From Labilithrix sp. (lineage in GTDB: Bacteria; Myxococcota; Polyangia; Polyangiales; Polyangiaceae): a stretch of 64,000 nt of DNA. The translations under genes and the position numbers were made by a program. The notes under the pieces are model-generated. The model saw nothing but the letters and a program-made list of their open reading frames with translations, searched no databases and was not told the DNA's origin. Positions 60,036-64,000 of the stretch are shown piece after piece (the first letter of the stretch is position 1; each line of letters begins with the position of its first letter). The stretch lies in assembly GCA_028287035.1 (NCBI GenBank), contig JAQBQL010000020.1, positions 1 to 64,000 of the forward strand, given 5' to 3'.

Positions 60036-61184
60036 TCAGGCGAGCGCGCTACGCGAGATGACGAGCCGCTGGATCTCGCTCGTCCCCTCGTAGATCATCG
60101 TGACGCGGACGTCGCGGAGGTGGCGCTCCGCGGGGAAGTCCCGCGTGTACCCGTAGCCGCCGTGGATCTGGACCGCCTTGTTGCAGATCCGGTTGGCGGC
60201 CTCGCTCGCGAAGACCTTTGCCATCGACGCCTCGCGCGAGAACGGGCGCTTCTTCTCCTTCAGCCACGCGGCGCGGAGCGCGAGCAGGTTCGCGGCATCG
60301 AGCTCGGTCGCCATGTCGGCGAGCTTCCACTGCGTGCCCTGGAACGCGGAGATGGGCTCGTCGAATTGCTGCCGGTCCTTGGCATACGCGACGCTCTCGT
60401 CGAGGGCGGCGCGCGCGATGCCGATGGCCTGCGACGAGATCCCGATGCGCCCGCCGTCGAGCGCCATCATCGCGATGCGGAAGCCGCTGTTGGGCGCCCC
60501 GAGCAGCGCCGACTCCGGCACGCGGCACCCGTCGAACGTCAGGCTCACGGTGTTCGAGCCGCGGATGCCGGTCTTGTCCTCGGCCTTGCCGATGTGGAGG
60601 CCCTTGGTGCCGCCCTCGACGAGGAAGCACGAGATGCCGCGCGTCCCGGGGAGCGTCTCGCGATCGCCGGTGCGGGCCCACACCACCATCACGCCGGCGT
60701 GCGCGCCGCTCGTGATCCACTGCTTCTGACCGTCGAGCACCCACGTGTCGCCGTCCTTCACGGCGACCGTGCTCATCGCCCCGGGATCGCTGCCGGCGCC
60801 CGGCTCCGAGAGCGCGAAGGAGCCGGCGGCATACTCGCCGCTCGCGAGCTTCGGGTTGTAGGCCTTCTTCTGCTCCTCGCTGCCGAAGAAGGCGATCACC
60901 TCGCCGACCATGTTGGTGACGGCCATCGTCACGGCGGTCGAGGCGCAGGCGCGCGCCACCTCTTGCATGGCGAGCGCGTAGGCGACGGTGCCCGCGCCGG
61001 CGCCGCCGTACTCCTGGGGAACCGAGACCGCCATCAACCCGAGGTCGGCGAGCCCCTTCAGCTCCGCGCGCGGAAAGCGCTCGTCGCGGTCGATCCCCGC
61101 CGCGGCGGGCAAGATGACCCGGGTCGCGTAGTCGCGCGCCGTCTTCTGGATTCCGAGCTGCGTCTCGTCGAGCGTGATGTCCAC
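60036..61184 (-). CDS. Acyl-CoA dehydrogenase
   Basis: A 382-residue flavoprotein that oxidises short- or branched-chain acyl-CoA. It shows the family order: FALSEPGAGSDPGAM (FAD and substrate loop), QKQWITSGAHAG, KTGIRGSNTVSLTFDGCRVP, LDGGRIGISSQAIGIARAAL, QIHGGYGYTRDFPAERHLRD and MIYEGTSEIQRLVI with the catalytic-base Glu. The exact chain length preferred cannot be told. It converges on the CarB-like gene (6 nt between stops) and follows the AgmX/PglI-tail-like lipoprotein gene (16 nt). Confidence 0.93.
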   Translation of the reverse strand: MDITLDETQLGIQKTARDYATRVILPAAAGIDRDERFPRAELKGLADLGLMAVSVPQEYGGAGAGTVAYALAMQEVARACASTAVTMAVTNMVGEVIAFFGSEEQKKAYNPKLASGEYAAGSFALSEPGAGSDPGAMSTVAVKDGDTWVLDGQKQWITSGAHAGVMVVWARTGDRETLPGTRGISCFLVEGGTKGLHIGKAEDKTGIRGSNTVSLTFDGCRVPESALLGAPNSGFRIAMMALDGGRIGISSQAIGIARAALDESVAYAKDRQQFDEPISAFQGTQWKLADMATELDAANLLALRAAWLKEKKRPFSREASMAKVFASEAANRICNKAVQIHGGYGYTRDFPAERHLRDVRVTMIYEGTSEIQRLVISRSALA

Positions 61185-61200
61185 GGCGTATCTCCTGACG

Positions 61201-62016
61201 TCAGAGCGAGAACGTGACCTTCGCGGCGTAGCTGCCCGGGCTCGGGAGCTCGAGAGGCTTCAGCGCGTCGACGAGGCAGTCGATCTTCTCGGCCGCCTCC
61301 TTGCTGCGCGCGGCGACGCCGAGCGCCTTGAAGTGGCCCGAGGGCTCCTTGCTGGCCTTCTTGCCGTGCTTCCCGGGATGGGTCGTCCTGGCGGCGGGAG
61401 CGGGCTTCGCGTCCTCGGGCGCCTCCTCGCTCTGCTCGACGTACGCCGTGACGACGAGGTCGCCCTTCACGCCGGACTTGCAGGCGTCGACCGCCTGACG
61501 GACGTGCCGCGACTCGCCGAGCGCGCCCGTCACCTTGTCGGAGGACCATGCGGTGGGCTCACGCTCGCCGCCGTTGCCCCAGCCGAAGCCGCTCCGCACC
61601 TCGGCCTCGCCGCCCTCGGGCTTCGGCCAGGTCGCGCGCGAGAGGACGGCGATGATGCACTTTTCGGTGTCGCGATCGCCGAGCGTCGAATCCTCGAGGT
61701 ACCCGTACCGGACCTTGCCGCTCGCATCGATGCGAAGGAAGACCTTCACGTCGCCGGCGAGCAGCTCGACACGCTCACGGCCCTGCGTGTGGCACGTCTC
61801 GAGCGCGCCGTGCTGGAGGCCGCTCAGCGTCTGCTCGACCTTGGCCTGGTCGATCGACCCGAGCTCCTGCGCGACCTGCGGCGACGATCCCGAGCGGGAG
61901 GGTCGCGAGGTCGACGGGGCAGCAGGCTCCTCGACCTTCGCCGGCGGCGAGCCCCCGCAGCCGCCGACGAGCGTCGCGGCGAGGAGAACTGCGAACGTAC
62001 GCGTCACGCTGACCAT
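61201..62016 (-). CDS. Lipoprotein with AgmX/PglI-like C-terminal domain
   Basis: A 271-residue lipoprotein (lipobox VGGC) with a Ser/Pro-rich spacer. Residues about 55-165 contain the pattern VKVFLRIDASGKVRYGYLED, then STLGD, EKCIIAVLSRATWPKPEGG and VRSGFGW, which resembles the AgmX/PglI C-terminal (TonB-like) domain found in myxobacterial proteins. A second similar but weaker segment follows (KSGVKGDLVVTAYV), with a Lys/Gly/His-rich stretch between. It is encoded between two acyl-CoA dehydrogenases on the same strand (16 nt after, 11 nt before), so it is co-transcribed with them, although its function in the envelope is unknown. Confidence 0.7.
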   Translation of the reverse strand: MVSVTRTFAVLLAATLVGGCGGSPPAKVEEPAAPSTSRPSRSGSSPQVAQELGSIDQAKVEQTLSGLQHGALETCHTQGRERVELLAGDVKVFLRIDASGKVRYGYLEDSTLGDRDTEKCIIAVLSRATWPKPEGGEAEVRSGFGWGNGGEREPTAWSSDKVTGALGESRHVRQAVDACKSGVKGDLVVTAYVEQSEEAPEDAKPAPAARTTHPGKHGKKASKEPSGHFKALGVAARSKEAAEKIDCLVDALKPLELPSPGSYAAKVTFSL

Positions 62017-62027
62017 CGCTTCGCCCC

Positions 62028-63173
62028 TCAACCCTTCAGGAGGCTCGCGGCGATGACGATGCGCTGGATCTCGCTCGTCCCCTCGTAGATCTCGGTGATG
62101 CGCGCGTCGCGGTAGTGACGCTCGAGCGGGAACTCCGACGAGTAGCCGTACCCGCCGTGGATCTGGATGGCCTTGTGGGTCACGCGGGTCGCCATCTCGC
62201 TCGCGTAGAGCTTGGCCTCGGCGCTCTGCATCGAGTGACGGACCTTGCTGTCCTTCATCGAGGCGGCGCGCCAGGTGAGGAGGCGCGCGGCGTCGAGCTC
62301 CACCGCCATGTCGGCGAGCATGAACTGGATGGCCTGGTGGTTCGAGATGGTGACGCCGAAGCTCTTTCGCTCCTTCGAGTATGTGATCGAGGTCTCGAGG
62401 GCCGCCTTCGCGATGCCGAGCGCCTGCGAGGCAATGCCGATGCGCCCGCCGTCCAGCGTCGCCATCGCGACCTTGAAGCCCTCGCCGACGTTGCCGACGC
62501 GCGCGCTGTCCGGGATCTCGCAGTTCTCGAAGAACACGGTGCAGGAGTGCGCGCCGTGGATGCCGAGCTTGTGGTCGGGGTTCGCCTGCGTGTACCCGGC
62601 GGTGCCCTTCGGCACGAGGAAGGCGGTGTGCTTCACCTTGCCGCCGGTGCGGTCGGTCACGCAGAACACGAGGATGTAGTCGGCGTGCGGACCGTTGGTG
62701 ATCCAGTTCTTGGCGCCGTTCAGGAGCCACGTGCCGCTCTTCGTCTGCTCGGCGCTCGTCGCCATGGTCTGCGCGTCGGAGCCGCTCATCGGCTCGGTGA
62801 GGCCGAAGCAGCCGATCTTCTGCCCCGAGGCGACGGGCGTGAGGATCTCCTTCTTCTGCTCGTCGGTGCCGAACTTGTAGATCGGGTCGCAGAAGAGCGA
62901 GTTGTTGACGCTCATGATGACGCCGCAGGAGGCGCATGCGGCGCTGATCTCCTCCATGACCATCGCGTAGGTCAGCGTGTCGAGGCCGGCGCCGCCGTAC
63001 TCCTCGGGGATCGCCATGCCCATGAACCCGAGCTCCGCCATGCGCGAGACGATCTCTCCCGGCCAGCGGCCGCTCTTGTCGATCTCGGCGGCCTTCGGCG
63101 CGATCTCGCGCGCCGCGAAGTCGCGGGCGGTTTCACGAACGAGGCGCTGCTCTTCGGTCAGGTCGAAGTCCAT
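62028..63173 (-). CDS. Acyl-CoA dehydrogenase
   Basis: A 381-residue acyl-CoA dehydrogenase, closely similar in layout to the one encoded at 60036. Motifs are CFGLTEPMSGSDAQ, AKNWITNGPHADYILV, HKLGIHGAHSCTVFFENCEIP, LDGGRIGIASQALGIAKAAL, QIHGGYGYSSEFPLERHYRD and EIYEGTSEIQRIVI. The ATG at 63173 (MDFDLTEEQ) gives the standard N-terminus; a longer start at 63218 has no support. First gene of a three-gene unit (dehydrogenase, lipoprotein, dehydrogenase). The pair suggests fatty-acid or branched-chain amino-acid breakdown. Confidence 0.94.
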   Translation of the reverse strand: MDFDLTEEQRLVRETARDFAAREIAPKAAEIDKSGRWPGEIVSRMAELGFMGMAIPEEYGGAGLDTLTYAMVMEEISAACASCGVIMSVNNSLFCDPIYKFGTDEQKKEILTPVASGQKIGCFGLTEPMSGSDAQTMATSAEQTKSGTWLLNGAKNWITNGPHADYILVFCVTDRTGGKVKHTAFLVPKGTAGYTQANPDHKLGIHGAHSCTVFFENCEIPDSARVGNVGEGFKVAMATLDGGRIGIASQALGIAKAALETSITYSKERKSFGVTISNHQAIQFMLADMAVELDAARLLTWRAASMKDSKVRHSMQSAEAKLYASEMATRVTHKAIQIHGGYGYSSEFPLERHYRDARITEIYEGTSEIQRIVIAASLLKG

Positions 63174-63230
63174 GGTCCGACCTTTTAGTGCCCGGACCAC
63201 GCCGCATACAAGCCCCACGGCCCGCGGAGA

Positions 63231-63803
63231 TCACGGGTGCGTGACGCCGGGGAGGTGGAGCTTCTGCCACACCAGGATCGACACCAGCAGCGCGAGCAGC
63301 AGGACGACGACGAACGCGAGGATGGCGGCGGGCGAGGTGCGTCGCCGGTGCTTCGAACGCCGGGCCTCGGCGAGCACGTCCGGCGGCGGCCCCACGCGGC
63401 TTGCGGCGATGTTCGCGAGGTCGAGGACGATCTCGAGCCGCTTCAGGAGCTGCTCCCACTCGCGCTCCGACACCTCGAACACGGTGCCGAAGCGGATCTG
63501 GTGGACGAGGAACGCGTGCTCGAACGTGCGGAGCTCCGCGTGCTTCTCCACGGGATTCACGCATCCGGCGACGATCGCCGCGCGCCCCTCGCGATGCGAG
63601 CGCAGGCGCAGGTGCTGCAGGGCGTGCTTGCCGCCGTTGGTGGAGGGGCCGTCCGGCGCGAGCAACTCGACGACGTAGGCGCCGCCGGCGATCGGAAAGT
63701 CGACGAAGCACTCCGTCACCTCGTCGGCGAGGGTCTTGAACCTTCGCGCGTGCTTCGTCCGCAGCGCGTCCAGATCCGGTGTGCCTGGCTCTCGCACCAC
63801 CAT
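63231..63803 (-). CDS. Hypothetical protein with a C-terminal membrane helix
   Basis: A 190-residue protein that I do not recognise. Residues 1-145 are soluble with mixed strands and helices (FPIAGGAYVVELLAPDG, AAIVAGCVNPVEKHAELRTF, FEVSEREWEQLLKRLEIVL); a basic stretch (RRSKHRRRT) precedes one membrane helix (AAILAFVVVLLLALLVSILVW) and a short tail outside. The layout is that of a tail-anchored inner-membrane protein. The ATG at 63803 is preferred over more upstream Arg-rich codons. The last 197 bases of the window (63804-64000) contain no gene that I can support. Confidence 0.6.
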   Translation of the reverse strand: MVVREPGTPDLDALRTKHARRFKTLADEVTECFVDFPIAGGAYVVELLAPDGPSTNGGKHALQHLRLRSHREGRAAIVAGCVNPVEKHAELRTFEHAFLVHQIRFGTVFEVSEREWEQLLKRLEIVLDLANIAASRVGPPPDVLAEARRSKHRRRTSPAAILAFVVVLLLALLVSILVWQKLHLPGVTHP

Positions 63804-64000
63804 CGATGCCTGGATCCTAGCGCGGCCAGGAGACCGAGGACAGAACGGCGCCTCGCGCGGTGCCCGTGCTGTAGGAGGCCGGCGGCGGCGGCGCACCTTC
63901 GCGCTGGTGCTCCTCCGAACCTGGCGGGAATCCCCCGGAAACTGCTGTCTCGGCGGGCCGGTTCGTTACGGTTCGATCATGACCTCCTTGCGTTCTTCGG

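Noticed and set aside
63979..64000. ATG at 63979 on the plus strand at the right edge.
   Set aside because: Only seven codons are visible, so it cannot be judged whether a gene starts here.
1..64000. Search by eye for CRISPR arrays, tRNA or rRNA genes, insertion sequences and phage genes.
   Set aside because: No regularly spaced repeats, tRNA-like cloverleaf ends, rRNA signature sequences, transposase motifs or phage structural genes were recognised.

Overview
The window is very GC-rich DNA with dense, mostly operonic genes and many secreted lipoproteins that carry Asp/Gly-rich spacers after the lipobox. It also encodes three Hanks-type Ser/Thr kinases, a PilZ protein of the kind common in myxobacteria, a lipoprotein with an AgmX/PglI-like tail, and a polysaccharide export locus built from a short OPX protein plus a separate beta-barrel. 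Together these point to a Myxococcota bacterium, probably of the Polyangia group. This is inferred from gene content; no rRNA or tRNA is present to confirm it. I saw no phage, insertion sequence or CRISPR array.

Layout. 1-3284: a partial Ser/Thr kinase, a secreted protein and glyA. 3416-12685: a secreted hydrolase-like protein, the initiating phosphoglycosyl transferase (with an unusual MshEN-like N-terminal module), and three secreted lipoproteins (SMP-30-like, LpqC/PHB-depolymerase-like esterase, six-hairpin glycosidase), with a strong terminator and a delta-60-repeat remnant between them. 12704-38624: the core of a Wzx/Wzy-type exopolysaccharide locus: short Wza/OPX, GT-C/acyltransferase-3 fusion, DFN-type kinase, Wzx flippase, OM beta-barrel, two hexapeptide acetyltransferase modules (one fused to a GT2 glycosyltransferase), 2OG-dioxygenase-like protein, metallophosphoesterase, ATP-grasp protein, kinase-less Wzc-like co-polymerase, membrane Ser/Thr kinase, Wzy polymerase, two CE2-type SGNH esterases (one broken), a degenerate BY-kinase-like protein, a GH5 glycanase and an AsmA-like protein. 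The likely flow is: the transferase primes undecaprenyl phosphate, glycosyltransferases extend the repeat unit, acyl/acetyltransferases decorate it, Wzx flips it, Wzy with the co-polymerase polymerises it, and Wza plus the barrel export it. Esterases and GH5 can trim the product.

38630-44196 is a complete ISC iron-sulfur operon (iscS-iscU-iscA-hscB-hscA-fdx) headed by a Cys-rich MerR-family regulator instead of IscR. 44312-53485 holds a large TPR protein, a lipoprotein, frataxin (cyaY), apaG, a PilZ protein and an amidase. 53491-54317 holds a GxxExxY (PD-(D/E)XK-like) gene bracketed by two copies of a roughly 180-bp hairpin element with 8-bp iterations. 54390-60029 is a tightly overlapping arginine operon of the acetylated type (N-acetylornithine carbamoyltransferase, bifunctional NAG kinase/synthase, argC) ending in a CarB-like protein that has lost its ATP-binding parts. 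60036-63803 holds two acyl-CoA dehydrogenases around a lipoprotein, and a small membrane protein.

The observations I consider most unusual are the GxxExxY gene with its paired hairpin elements, the CarB pseudo-enzyme at the end of the arginine operon, the MshEN-like module on the phosphoglycosyl transferase, the OPX/beta-barrel exporter with a kinase-less co-polymerase and a P-loop-less BY-kinase relative, and the Cys-rich MerR regulator of the ISC operon.
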